Assembly: GCA_022577435.1 (NCBI GenBank)
Contig: JAKOON010000008.1
Location: 17,285,001 to 17,349,000, forward strand
DNA: 64,000 nucleotides
DNA from: Embiotoca jacksoni
Lineage: Eukaryota > Chordata > Actinopteri > Embiotocidae
Reading direction: 5' to 3'
The notes under the pieces were generated by a model that did not search any database, was not told where the DNA came from, and saw only the letters and a program-made list of their open reading frames with translations. Positions within the stretch are counted from its first letter, which is position 1. Each line of letters starts with the position of its first letter. The translations under genes and the position numbers were made by a program. This document shows, piece after piece, positions 1-22,960 of the stretch.

Positions 1-202
1 AGGAGAGTGAAGATCGGTAGAAATGTGACAAGCCTTTGATCATTCATGACTGTCCCGTGTAGCCTTTCCGAAACGGTTGCCGCATACACACACACGGCAT
101 GTCACGTAGACGGATGTGTTTCACACCGGGAGAATAAGTCTCGTTGAGATCAAGTAGGTTGCGGTAACAACCTGAAGTGACGTTTAGACTTTTGTTTTTG
201 AA

Positions 203-9740
<9,538 letters not shown>

Positions 9741-10700
9741 ATGGAAACTCGTACAGCTGAAACTCATTAAAAACATTCAGACCTTCCTTTGCGATCGAGG
9801 TCTCTCTCGACAAAGTAGTTTGAACATCAATACGTTTAAGAATTTATCAGGTGCATCCTCAATGTCATGGACTATTTTGAAAAAGAGACATTGCAACTAA
9901 TGAAATAATTCTGCATAATGTAACATAATACAAAGAGAAAAAAGTCATGGCATTTTCCTGAGCTGCTGTTGATTTGCTAAAGGTTGTAAGTTATGACAGT
10001 AGAGATCATGTACTGTACATTGACTGTTGAGTTTTGTCATTTGATAACTGCCTTGTAATGGAGTGATCTAAAAGAGCCCCGTTGACTCACACCTGAACTT
10101 CGAGGTCGACCTGTGTTTTGATTTTGCTACTTTTCTTTTTTTCTTTTGCTGTCGCTTGGTATAAACAAACTCTTCACCCGAGATGTTTATCGAAGAAACT
10201 AATTAGGCATTCTGCCCCTCTAACACAGTTTCGGGACTCTTACACAGAAGACTTGTCTTTGTTTACAGGAGTGGGAATACATTACAAACGCCAAGGACTT
10301 TGTTTATAGCGTATCAAATTGGACTCTCTTCTTTTGTGACAGACACTAAGCAGTGCTCCTCAATCAGTTTTTTAAATGATGCCATTGCATGCATTTTTTT
10401 TTATTAATCAAATTCAGCAAAATACTGATGCTTAAGCAATACTTAGAGCAATGTTAGTATCCTCCACAGTGTGTGAAGATTAACCGAGCACATCTGGATC
10501 TGACATACTATACACACATGCTTCCATTAATGAGGTCTCCTGTACATAATGTAGTTGAACTGTTACCATTTGTACTGAGGAAACCTAAGTCCTCACCTTT
10601 AGGGAAATCTGTGAACATGAAATGAGCTCTGTCAGTTTAACCAGGAAAATGGATTTCTCATGAAAAGGCACATTGAATGTAATTTAATTTTATTAAAGGT
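9741..10700 (+). other. golm2: golm2 3' UTR with candidate poly(A) signal
   Basis: AT-rich sequence directly after the golm2 stop, with no coding potential. ATTAAA at 10692-10697 is the best candidate poly(A) signal; the true end is not determined. The CpG-rich 5' region of ctdspl2 begins only about 250 bases further on. Confidence 0.45.
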
Positions 10701-10919
10701 GATGCTTCATGTCATTTGTCAGTCGTTACAGTATCAATGATAGTTTGTGGTCAGGGAGTACAGCTTTTAATGTAAAACAACAACAACCGTGTCGAGCTCC
10801 TGCATACCTTCAGTTTATAATCGTGATGCCCAGTTGTTTTTCATTCACGGTAAAAAAAAAAAAAAAACCATCTGTTGAGTATATACAAGAAGAATCGTTG
10901 ATTATTTACCATTTGCCTG

Positions 10920-12620
10920 GAAGAGAGGAGCCGTAAACACGAGCAGTCCTCTTGTCTTTTATAAACACGGCGGAGTCCTCGCTGCAGCCCGGCTGGTGTT
11001 TTTGAGAGGTAAGGGGGTGTGTCTGTGTCCCATACGGGTATTTGCCGCGGAGAGACCGAGCAGAGGCGGGAAATGGCGCCTGGTAACACAACGGTGTGTC
11101 ATTTCGAAGACGGCCCTTGAGTAAGATATACAGGAGAGGGGGGAAAAAAAAGTCGGGGACAAATCACGAAAACAAGCGGCGCCTCTGTTGTGATGGTGAA
11201 TCGGCCTCGAGTCGCTGTCTTCGGATACCGCGGACCACTGTAAAGTAAGTCATGTTAATCAGCCCTGCTCGTGCATTTTGTCCTCCTTGACTCGCGTTTA
11301 TATAATGTCGGCCGACGACAAGGATCAATATTTTCCTTCTCTGCACATCTGTTTGCCCGAAGACGGGTTTTTGTTTTTTTGTTGTTGTTTTTTTTTCTTC
11401 TTCTTCCCGTGAAGGCTAGCTGCGGTTAACGCTAAAGCGAGCTTGCGCTAAGCTAAAGCGAGGCCTAAGCACGGACCTGGCTAATTCCCGGTCCGGCCCG
11501 GTGCTTTATTTAAACGTAATCTCTCTCCTACTCTTTGTCCCGACCAAACACAACAATAAACACGTGCGAGGATATTAATCACACGAGGAGTTTTGCGTTC
11601 ACACCTTTTTGTTGAAAGCGTGGTTACAGGTCTGCTAGCATCGAGGCTAAAAAAAAAAAAAAAAACCGTCGTCCGAAATCTTGACATTCCTCAACTGAAC
11701 TTTACATTAAATCTACAAACTCGTCTTTTTAAAAAAACGTGATATCAATAAATAAATAAATTAAAAAACAGGGGGCTTATCTACACGTGTCTGAATAACT
11801 CCATCGCTAGTGAAAGATTTTTAAAAATTAAAAAAAAAACCGCCCGGAGTATTTTGATCAGGTTTTCTGTTTGTAGGTGTTTTGATTAACGATGTCTTGA
11901 CGAGTTTCTCCATTTAAAACACAAAACAAACAAAACTAACGTTGTTCTTAATGCGGAGAAGCTGCTTCACCGCCAGTCATCCAAAAAACCAACCCGAAAG
12001 CTGCTCATTTATTTCCCGGTTCGTGGTGCGGAGATCACGGAGGCTCGCTGACGGTGAGTTAGAGGTTAAATCAGCGGCGAGCCTCGTTTGAGTCACCGCG
12101 TACAATCCGGACGGGGTGGTGGGTTTTTTTTTTTTATCAAAGAAACTGCACCGGAAGCCCCGAAGTCGCCGTCGCACACTTTTAATTCACGACCTTCTGG
12201 TGCTTCGTTTTTTTGTTTGTTTGTTTTTTTAGTTTTGTTTAAAGTCCGGGTTAGCTTCTCGGTTAGCCGCTAAGCTACTCGTGACTGTTTCAGTAAACCG
12301 TTTTTCAAACGTCGGCTCGCGCACGGCTGAAGCAGCTGGACCGGATGTGCCCAAAAAAAAAAAAACGACTCCATTTATTTATTGTGAATTACGAGCTTAC
12401 GCTTTTATCGACTCTCCTGAGCAACTTGGCTAATCTTAGGCTCGAGGAGAGGAGGAGGGGGAGTGGACGGCTTGTCTGTTTTTAGGGGCCTCGGCTTGTT
12501 TCCTCCTCGCTTCCGCGGCTAGCGTCTGCTAGCAATGCTCATACGGTCCCCGCTGCACGCATGTTCTTATTTCCCGCTCACTCGGTCGTACCGAGCTGTG
12601 ATCCTCGGTTAGTGGCCGAT
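10920..12620 (+). promoter_or_regulatory. ctdspl2: CpG-rich promoter, probable non-coding exon 1 and start of intron 1 of ctdspl2
   Basis: Base composition changes sharply here: many CG dinucleotides (around 10930-11320 and 11400-11500, for example) against an AT-rich background. A good splice donor (AAA|GTAAGT, gt at 11245) is a plausible end for an untranslated first exon, since the first coding exon at 15239 begins with an AG acceptor before its ATG. No TATA box was recognised. The downstream part contains repeated GCTAA/GCTAGC words (11412-11470, 11634-11649, 12250-12280, 12515-12535). The transcription start is inferred. Confidence 0.5.
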
Positions 12621-15238
12621 GGCTGAGAAAGGTGGAGGGGTTTTTTTTTTTTTTTTTTTTGCAGCCAAAGTGTTGTTGTCATGCGAGCTTTCGTAAAGGA
12701 CGGGGTGGGGGGGTTTGATCGCACACTAAATAGAAGAGGCTTTTCATTTCACTTTTTTTTTTTTTTATGTTAAATGTGTTGGACAGACTAACGTGAAATG
12801 CAGCAGAGCATTACGAAAGAAAAGAAAAAGTTGCATAAAGAGTAAGTAAATGGTATCTATGCAGCGCTATCCCTAGAAAACACCTTTACGGCATGTTGAT
12901 AGAATAAAGTAGAAATCACACTGGTTGGGAAGTCACGTGAAAGAGAGTCTGTGAGAAAGACGTCTGTCAGTTTTTAACTCGTAAAACTTTAGTGATGAGA
13001 GCGGAGAAGTGTTAGAAATGATTAAGATATTTATAAAAACACACATTTTGCATTAGCAGAGATGGCCTCAAGAAGATCTTGAGAAATACTTAGAGGGCAA
13101 CCTGTGGGATATTAGTATCAACAAAACTTTAATGTGCTGCTTGAAATATCCTCTTGGCTGAAGCGGCACCTCGTCATTTCATCAAAAAGAAATGTTTGAT
13201 ACGCCAAAGTATTTTTAACTGTTAGCCTTTTTGAAAAGTGTTTCCCCCTATTTTGTGTTTAGTCCAAGAAATTGCTGTCACATATATGACCGTCATTGTG
13301 GTGCTGTTATCATCCTGTATTGCATAATCTAAAGGAAACATGAAGACAACACCAGACAAAGTAGTTTCTTAACATGGTTATTGAACCAGTTCAGGATTGT
13401 AAAAGGCAGTCAAGCCTGTTAGTCTTTTAGGATAAGAAGCAAGTGATCTAGCTCGACTTCCTTTAAGCAAACATGATGAGCGTTATACATTTATTAGGAA
13501 CCGCGTTGGTACTGTGATGTCTATATAAACTTTAAATTGTTTGGGTTGTATGTTGAGGTAAATCTAATTTCCAAAATATCAAAGGTACTGAAATATCATC
13601 TCCTACAGTGAAGTGCTGAAGACAACAAAAGACTTAATTACAACATACAAAGTTAATTGGTGGGTATTTAACGACATTTAGAAAGGCGTTTAGCTGGTTA
13701 AAGATAATGGGTGGATGATTCAATCATTGGCAATGTTTTGTGTTGAATAGCCTCCTCCCAGGTCTGAATACCATCACTGAGAAGGGGAAATATTATTTTC
13801 GCTATTTGTTTACAGCCATTGTATGTTCAAAGAAATAAAATATAATTCGCAAATTTAGCCCAAAAACTGTAATATAAAGGTTTTATCGAAGATCAGCATC
13901 TTCTTAGCTTTTAGCACCCTCTCCGTTGGTATTTGCGCAATAGAAGAAAAAGTGTCTTTTACTGTGCGAGTTGTCTTAACGTGATGTTTTTCATACAACA
14001 AAACGAAGGCATTTCCAGATCGATCAAAGCGCAACGGTACACTGTCCTAATTAGCTTTTCAACTCTTAACTGTTTATATTTTCTGAAATGGTATCCCAGA
14101 ATATTTACTATTGTGAAGCTCGATTAACATTTTCAGCTCAAGTTGTATGATAAAATCTCTCGCCGTGGATGTTCTACTGTATTTATAACATGTTTCAGTA
14201 GCACCCACAAAACAAAAACTCATAGATTTTAGATTCTGTAAAAATTCTGGGGTGTTTCCTCCCCAAACTACATTTTCACTGATGGAACTTCAATGTCTAC
14301 ATCTGCTTGGTTATTTGATACTCCGAGCAGTCGCAGCTTTCAGGCTTGTCCTACTTTTCCTACTTGCCTGTAACTTTAATGCTACCATGTACTCTGATGC
14401 TGCTGGTGTTGTTTTCTGTGCGTGGGATTGGCCAACAGCGCGTACACTTCTGGCGTGTTCATGGATACACCCCTGGGTAAATGTAAAGCAGATGGAGAGA
14501 AGAACATTTACAGTATGTGAGACGTACACAATGGGAGGAGAAGGCGGTGGTTGTGTGTCGAGGGCTCCTGACAGCTTGTGGATATGTCCGGACACATTTC
14601 TGGTTTCGTAAGCGCAAGGGCCCGGCATGCTTGACAGACAGCTCATGTTCACACTGAATTGTTTTTAGTTTTTCCCGTGCATTTTCAAAGATAAAGCTCT
14701 GCAATTAAATCACCCAACTTTAGTAAACATGAGTTTACTTCCATCAGATATGTTTTCATTCAGATGAGCTATTTTCATATATTTACGTCTTTGTCAGTGC
14801 CTACGGGTATTTCACTTTCTGCATTTTGTTGTCTCAACTCAGAGTTCGATCGTACAAGCACATAGCCACTGTTAGGGAGTGTTTTAATATGTGTATACTA
14901 AGAGCCTGGGTAGGGCTCTTCTCTTTCTTCCTTTTTTTTTTTTTTTACTGTATGAATGAAAGTAAAGCCAGCTGTGGCTGCTGTGATCCATTGATGTAAG
15001 TGAAATGGGATCTTGAATGCATCCAGATGTTGGTGGACAATGCACCACTATTACCCCTCTACATGTACATACACCTCAAAGACTTGTCTATTTGAAACAT
15101 TAAAACAATGGAAAGTGTTGGGAAAACTTGTGTCCACTTTAACAGCCCAGTGTCTATTTACTTGTTTTTCCTTGACTGTAAAGATACTAACTTCCTGTAT
15201 CTGCCATCTTTCCCTATGTCTGTTTTTTTCTAAAACAG
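12621..15238 (+). other. Rest of ctdspl2 intron 1, no gene seen
   Basis: AT-rich intron with poly-T tracts (about 12640-12660, 12755-12767, 14933-14947). Short open frames on both strands near 14250-14700 overlap each other and resemble nothing I know. The acceptor AG is at 15237-15238. Confidence 0.5.
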
Positions 15239-15261
15239 CCTTACATGTGACTGCTAAAACA

Positions 15262-18200
15262 ATGAGGCTGAGAATGCGTAAGGCGTCTCAGCAACCGAAC
15301 CCCACTCTGGCAAGCCGCCCATCCCGAACCAAGCGGAGGCATTCAGAAGTAGAAGAGGACACTCCTACCAGTGGAGGGAGGGGATTGTTCTCAACCATCA
15401 AGAAGTTCATCAGAGGAAATGCTGTTAAGGTAACTACCTCCAATGATCACATACTTCTTCATTGAGTTCAGTGCAGATAAAACTGTGGTGCCTCTTCTTG
15501 GATACCATACTTTAGCTGGAGAAGATGTTGTCCTCCTCCTCTTCCTCCCCCTCGGTGTGTTTGGTGAAACTGTGTTAAACAGAAGCCTTTTGGCACTTCC
15601 CAATTTTAAAGCTGTATTTAACAATGTGCTCTCCGGGTCTTAAATACAGTGTTTCTTGGTGCAGAGTGTCATGTTTCCCAAGAAATGACTCGTGGAATGC
15701 AGCAGCTTGTCTGGGAACTCAGCTCTGGTCTAATTTTAGCTTTTGGCTCTCAGAGTTGGTGTGCAGGGACAGGAGGTGGTAACAAGTGGAAAAGTCAACT
15801 GGGCGAATAGAAGTTTTTCCGATGGAAAGACATTGAGCCTTTAAAAAAGAAAAGAAAAAAATATTTTTTTTTAAATTTAGCTGTTTGGTATGAGATGTGC
15901 GGTGTCAGAAAATGGTGAAAATGTCAACCAGGTGTTTCCCAAAGCCCAAAGTGCAGCTTCAAATGTCCTGTTTTGTTCTGACCAAAAGTCCTCGATCAAA
16001 AGATCTTCAATTCATTATCATGGAAGACTAAAGCAACCAGAAAATATTAACAATTAAAAAGCTGGATTTCAGGAAGTTTTATTGTTTATTGTTATTGAAA
16101 ATAACAAAATTTGATTAATCTATTATATTATTAATAATTAAAATAGTTGGTAATTAATTTTCTGTCCATCAACTTATCAATTAATCAAATGCATATTTTA
16201 CATTACTGCCTTGTTGACTATTGACATCTTATGTACTCTATATAATGTACGATAACAGTAGTCTTGCAGGTTCACTGTACATCACAGTTTTCAAGATGGG
16301 AACAAATATGTGGTTGCAATCAGTGTGAAACTGCCTGACATTAACCTAGAGGCTCCACAGTTTGTGCAATGTGTCTTGTGAATTGTAAGGCCAGTAGCGT
16401 GTTTTAAAGGTCTCATATTTTACACTTTGCTGCGGTTTTTATTTGCAGCCCTGACATCCATAAGACAATATTTTTGTTGTAATAAGTCCCAAAAAACTAT
16501 CTCAAAATAGTTGTGCATACTCTTAAGCTTCTCTCTGCAGTTCGGCCAAGAGCAGGCTGTTGTGTCTGTGTCTTTAATGTGCATCGATATCAATGATACT
16601 CTCTCTTCTGATTTGGTGACTTTTTTCTGAATGATGCACGACCAGGTCAACCACAGGTTTTCTTTGGTCTTTGGCACTTTCTTAGCTCTGCGACAAAATG
16701 ACCATAACTCATTCAAATCTATTTGACTGTTTTTAGTCATTACAAGTGTACACTCTTGTCTTGTCTTGTCAGGTGCAGCAGGAAAGCCCAGCCAAGAAGA
16801 CACGCCTCCACTGCGATGTGGACAACAACCTGATCACCTCCACAACCCCAAACACCAACACCCCCAGGAGGACTATAAGCAGAGTTGGCAGGAGAGGGTC
16901 CATCAATGGACGTGAGTGGCACTCGAATGGAAAACAAACGTTAAATATTTTATTTGTGTCTGTTAACTTTCCTAAATCTGTTGATTCTCCTCTGCAGAGG
17001 CAACCAACCATGACAGGAGTAAGGAGAAGCCCAACGGTAGTCTGGAGGAGACGACGGCCGTTGAGGTTCCAGCCACTCCTCCCAGAACGACTCTTCTCGG
17101 GACCATCTTCTCCCCCGTTTTCAACTTCTTCTCACCAGCTAAAAATGGTAAGCAGAGTCTTGAGGTAGCCTGTTTGCTTTATGACTAGAAGTGTAAGCAG
17201 AGGCCATGTTTTAGTGTGTGAATCACAATATAATCTGTATCAGTGAATGCCTGCAGCCATGTGTAGCCTTACTAGTTTGTTTCTTTTTCACCAAGCACCA
17301 CCTCTAATGATTTCATTAAACTGAGCTTTACTTTTAACAAAAAAAATGTATCCCTTTATAACTACAATGTTATTTCTCGTGCTTTGTTACTGCTTGTTTA
17401 CATTCGTACTAATATTCAGGTGTCCCACCACCATAATAAATGATAGTGTTTGCAGTGCCTGTCTTTTAAATGCCTCTTCGTTGTGTTTGTTATTAAGCCT
17501 CCGCTGGCTCAGACTCTCCAGACCAGGCAGTGAAAGCCGAGGAGATAGTCAAGCAGCTGGACTTGGAGCAAGCCGTGGAGACTCCCACCAGCACAGCTAC
17601 ATCCACACAGGAACTGTGTGCCACCACTAACTTCTACTCTAGTGTATCACAGCTGCCTCCTCTACGACCTCCCCACATCCTCGAGGCATCTCCTGTAAAG
17701 GAGGAGGCAGAGCTTGATCCTGATGCTGACCTTCCCCCTCTCACAGGTAGTTACCACAGAGAAGAACACATGCTTCTGAAACATTTAGGTAATAAGGAAG
17801 TTAGTAACAAATGCTTACCTTGCTGTTTTAGCTCCCCGTTTCTCATCTTTTTTTTTTTTTTAAATGTTCTTGTTGTGGTCCAAGCTCCAGGCTCCAGTCC
17901 AGATATGGCATATGTGGACGCTCCTCCCACCGCTGTACCGCCAGAGGCAACCTATGAGGAGGACTGGGAAGTCTTTGACCCGTGAGTAAAAGCACTGCAG
18001 TCATAAAATGCTTCGACCTACAGCCACACCTCACTGAACAGAAGTGACAACAAAACCAAAGTGCTGATATTTGGAAAACAGGAGGAACAGGAGGTAGTGG
18101 GACAACTTAACCAAGCATCACAAAGAGGGTGGAGGAAAATACTGAAATTGTCAGTGGCAAAATGAAACATCTGATCCAAGTAAAGAGTCCCAGATGCTGC

Positions 18201-20782
18201 TGGTCTAGACCAGCAACCAAACACCCAAGCCGATAACACTTCAACTAAGTCAGAAGTTTGACACGTCTGCTAATGTTTGCAGGTCGACAAAACATAAGCC
18301 GGACAGTTTGAGTTTGAAAGGATTTTAATGAAGTATTTCTCACAGTTTTCACAACACCAGCTGTCATTCTCTGGTGATACTGTCGTGTATCCTTATTCTT
18401 AATAGATTCAGATTCAAACTGAATTGCTGGTTGGTTTGTATTTACATACTGACAGAGCTGATATCTGTGTTTCCTGTTGAACTTAAATCAAAATGTTTTT
18501 AAGTTAAAAAAAAATATATGTTTTTTTTTAAAAAGAGTAGATAATATAAAAGGCCGCTGTCAAAAACCTTTTAACAAAAATGTTTTAATTGCTAATATAC
18601 TCTTTTCAAATCAGTACATCCTCATTGGTTTGTTATTTGTAATGAAGATGCGTTAAAAATGATTATGCTTTGATTTGTAGGTATTTCTTCATCAAGCACG
18701 TCCCTCCACTGACAGAAGAGCAGCTCACCCGTAAGCCAGCCTTACCGCTGAAGACACGCAGCACGCCGGAGTTCTCACTGGTCCTAGACCTGGTCCGTTA
18801 CACTTTAGAATTACATACTTCTTTTTGGATTATCGAAACTAAGTGGACATTTTTGAAAAGTATTTTCTCCGTGTGTCGATTATAGGATGAAACGTTGGTC
18901 CACTGCAGTTTAAATGAGCTGGAGGATGCAGCTCTGACCTTCCCTGTCCTGTTTCAGGATGTCATTTACCAGGTAGGCACGCTGCCTGACAGGAATGCGT
19001 CCCTCTTATTTTTTTATGATGCCACTAGAGGGGGGCAGAGTCATTTTTCTGAGAAGCCTCATACAGTTGGAGAACTGTTCAGTTAACTGATGTACTAAAA
19101 TTAATAACTATTTTGATATGATGTATGTTATAGAAAAGATGTACACGGTGATGTCTTACAGTTGATTTTGTCATATGCTGATGAATGTTTGTTTACCTGT
19201 GGTGTGTTGTAGGTGTACGTGCGCCTGAGGCCATTCTTCAGAGAGTTTCTGGAGCGCATGTCTCAAATATACGAGGTAAATAAAAACCCGGCTACTCCTG
19301 TCGGTTAAGCCTTATTCCATCAGATGTGAAAAGTTTGACCTTTATCTTCTCCCTTTCCCAGATCATCCTCTTCACAGCCTCTAAAAAGGTGTATGCAGAC
19401 AAACTGCTCAACATATTGGATCCTAAAAAGCAGCTAGTGAGGTACAGTTTGTTTATGTTCACTATTGCACAACAAACATAAACGCTGGTGTAAGCCTGAA
19501 TGAGAAGAGTTAGAACTCATAAAGCACCATGTAGAGTTCTGGTGTTGGCATGTGCTTCTGTTCAGGTGTCAGTGTTGTGGTTTTTCTGAATTATTGATTA
19601 CGCTGACCTTGCCACTGATTGATTTTCTTTTCCTTCTTCTCCTCCTCCTCCCCTCCTCCCTTTCATTCTCTACTGTAACTGTAGACACAGGTTGTTTCGA
19701 GAGCATTGTGTTTGTGTCCAGGGAAACTACATCAAGGACCTCAACATCTTGGGCAGAGATCTGTCAAAGACCATCATCATCGACAATTCACCACAAGCCT
19801 TTGCATATCAGGTGAAACACCCGCACAAAACACCACTGCAGTTTTATCTAAGTGTCCCAACTTGGAATAACTAGAATAATGAAGGTACTAGCTTCCCCCC
19901 TGCTCTGTGACATCATGGTGCTGCCCTCAGTTTGCACACAACAGGAATCCACCCTCGTAATAGCATGGAGCTTCTGTACATGTAAATGTGGTCTCATCAA
20001 ACTGGAACAAACCTTAGCCTGGTTCCTGACTGCACAAATCCTGACCCGAGTTATTTTGCTCTACTCTTCCTACATTGTCAAAACCCTGAATGTCTTTTGC
20101 CCTCCAACATTGTCCTGTGCCCCTCTGATAAATTCCTGCAACTCAAACATACGATGTGGTGGATGAATCATTGTAACCTGTTGACCTGAATCAAGCTGAC
20201 ACATCTTAATTTATTTCATAAATGTATCTACAAGATGATTAAACAATGGCCTCACTCATTAGAGAAGTGGTAGAGATCTGGTGTTTTCTCTGTGTTGTAG
20301 CTCCTCAGCTTCTTTTCCCTGAATCTTAAAGTGTAGAAAACCCTGATATTTGAATCCTTGTGTGGAGGGGTTTCTTTTTTTTGGAGTTTCAGTTTCTTCC
20401 GTTACATTTGAGAGACACATTTCAGGTCCGTTAAAAATACAAAGATTTTTTTTTTATGTGGTCATAATTTACATTATTTTGTCTCGACAGTTGTCCAATG
20501 GGATTCCCATAGAGAGCTGGTTCATGGACAAGAATGACAATGAGCTGCTGAAGCTGGTGCCCTTCCTGGAGAAGTTGGTTGAGATGGTAAGCTGTCCCAC
20601 TATCAAATAAACTCCTTTAATACCTATTACAACGCAACGTTCCTTTGAGTTAATGTAATCTAATTTGTGCCTTAATCTTCTCCTTCCATGGTCCTGCTGC
20701 CTGCTGAACTCGTCAGAATGAGGATGTGCGGCCGCATGTTCGGGAGAGGTTCCGGCTTCACGACCTGTTACCTCCGGACTGA
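15262..20782 (+). CDS. ctdspl2: CTD small phosphatase-like protein 2, 477 aa, 12 coding exons
   Basis: Coding exons: 15262-15429 (exon opens at 15239), 16773-16911, 16998-17147, 17498-17746, 17885-17981, 18681-18792, 18886-18972, 19213-19275, 19362-19441, 19685-19811, 20491-20586, 20717-20782. All phases join to 478 codons. The N-terminus [13 protein letters not shown] matches human CTDSPL2 (MRLRTRKASQQSN). The first half is a basic, Ser/Thr-rich, probably disordered region including [19 protein letters not shown]. From about residue 265 ([19 protein letters not shown]) to the end, the FCP/SCP HAD-type phosphatase domain is nearly invariant. The catalytic motif is D304-L-D306-E-T308, split across the exon 18792/18886 junction; the first Asp of such motifs forms the phospho-aspartyl intermediate. 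The end, [17 protein letters not shown], matches the human C-terminus. Human length is 466. The enzyme dephosphorylates Ser/Thr in proteins; substrate choice cannot be read from the sequence. Confidence 0.96.
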
Positions 20783-20909
20783 AACCGCCCGCAGTCTCTC
20801 AGGACGGGACAACATGAAAAGACTGAAAACAACATGCGTGTAAAAAGCCTCTCTTTGGATTACAAACTACAACATTGCCATTACTTTTAAAAAAAAAAAA
20901 AAAAAATTA

Positions 20910-20945
<36 letters not shown>

Positions 20946-21361
20946 CCTTCCCTTTTTTGTTTTTAAGTCCACTGTTGCTTTTTCAAAAAAAAAAAAAATA
21001 ATAATAATAATAATCTAAAGAAAAACCATTTTTAAAGATCTGGGTGAAATTTTCTAAAAGTCCAAATGCCCCAGGTGAAATTACACATGCTATGAACAAG
21101 CCCAGGTAGACTCCTCTTTTTGAGCGACTCTCCAGCTGTGGATCCAAATCTCAGCTCCACACTAAATTCTGAAGTCTCGGTGCTGGTTTAGTGGATATGA
21201 CAGAGGAACTCCACCCCGACGGAGTTCCTGAACCCAAACCAACCCACCTGGTGCTCACGCTGTTGACACTGACGAATAAGGACACTGTGGCTACAGACCA
21301 TTTTCAGCAGGAATGACTGGCCTGTAAATCAACCTGTGCATGTGTGTATGTTTACTCCTGG

Positions 21362-21421
<60 letters not shown>

Positions 21422-22960
21422 TGATTTGGTGTTTGGGCAAACCTGCAATCTGTAGCCTTTAAAGTCATATGCATTCCTCCGTAGCTTTGTCAACTTTCTA
21501 TTGTTGGTTGCAGTTTTTTTCTGGTAAAACTGGTGTTTCATTGTTTTTAAAAGAAGATAGTGTTTCAAAAATGTTTTACTTCTGTTTGTAAAATAATGAT
21601 ATTTTAAAAGGGGACATGTAACTTTTATTGTAAGCCTTTTTCCTATTAGGAGAACATGGGTGCATATTAATGGCAGTCCACTGCATAGTCGAATGACATG
21701 GAGTTAACCAAGGACTTTAAATATAGTTTGTTCTCGTTCTAACAAATAGTTTAAATCAATGTGTTGGCTTCACTGTGGACACAACATGGCTCCTTATCTA
21801 AATGTTAGGATTAAGAATCTTCCTACCTGTAAATCTGACATATTGTAATGGTTTGAGGGCATTCATTTTCAAAGTGACGTGTCGACATTAACCTTTCTTT
21901 AATAATAGTATTTGATTTGTCATTTGTCTGTAATCAGTATTGTCTTTTTCTCCTAATCAAGTATTCTGCTTAAATCAGAGCCGTTTCTTTTAGTTCTTAT
22001 GTGTAATTTGATGGCTATATCAGTAGCATTATGACTAATGTAGCACATCTCTGCCAGTGTGTCATGAAGTCTACCCATGGTAGGTATTTATGGCCAGACC
22101 CTGTACCAGCCATATCTGGCACCAGCAACATATTGTTACTGTCAGCCTCACTGACTGCCCCCCTACCTGTCTGTTTCATACCTTTTTACTTAGTACTTTT
22201 AAGCATTTGTTCTTTTTTTTGTGTGTTTTTGTTTTGTTTTTGTTTAGCACAGTTCAAAGTATTGTGTTTAAGAATGGTAACTATATGAATGTGTTTTTGC
22301 CCAACTGCAGCCTGGACACTCAAGCCAAACTGACATTTTACTCCTCCGTTGTTTCAACTTAATTTATTTGATAGTGAGAAACACAGGAGGCAGACATGTA
22401 GGAGGCTGAACCTGGGAGGAAGAGACCGGAAACTCAAATGCCAGCCAGTCAGGTTGTTGTCTGTGGACGCCCGCAAGAGTCGACTTGAATCTCTGTGACA
22501 ATTTGGCATGCATTGTTGGAACTTTTTTCAGTTCTCGTTTGAATCCAAGTGCATTTTATGTTAAAGCAAATGTGAGTGTTTGGGTTGCCTGTACAGTGCC
22601 ATACAATTCCTCTCCTTACAAGTTCCTCTCCACGGCATTTCCCCTGCTCTCACCCGTGTAATGCTTCGATGGAAAAGAGACAATCAGACCTCAAAGCTCT
22701 GCAGATACCGAAACATGGAGACGCCCACCCTTCCCCTGTTTTTATTTTTCAGTTTTTCTGTGTGCAGTATGTGTTGTGTACTGTGACTCCCATGTGTAAA
22801 TTGGCCAGGTGAATCGCTGGTACTCGCTCGGCACAGGTTCTGTTCAGAAGTGGTTTCCATCTGTTCAGTGCTCGCCTGTCTTTGCCTTTTCTTTGAGTTC
22901 GTGGCTCTCCAGAAATTAAAACGAGTTTTTCTTTAAGTGAAATTGTTAAAGGGCACAATG
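20783..22960 (+). other. ctdspl2: Probable ctdspl2 3' UTR
   Basis: No coding exon is visible after the ctdspl2 stop. Contains poly-A/poly-T tracts (20889-20945), a CA microsatellite, and ATTAAA at 22915-22920 as one possible poly(A) signal. The true 3' end could lie further downstream. Confidence 0.35.
21363..21417. repeat. (CA)n microsatellite in ctdspl2 3' UTR
   Basis: About 27 uninterrupted CA units. Confidence 0.97.

Noticed and set aside
14252..14652. Overlapping open frames of 119 and 113 codons on opposite strands
   Set aside because: They lie in ctdspl2 intron 1, overlap each other, show no known domain and have no splice or promoter support.
16420..16803. 127-codon minus-strand open frame in a ctdspl2 intron
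   Set aside because: It overlaps the start of a real ctdspl2 exon and reads through the intron; content is unrecognisable, perhaps an old repeat.
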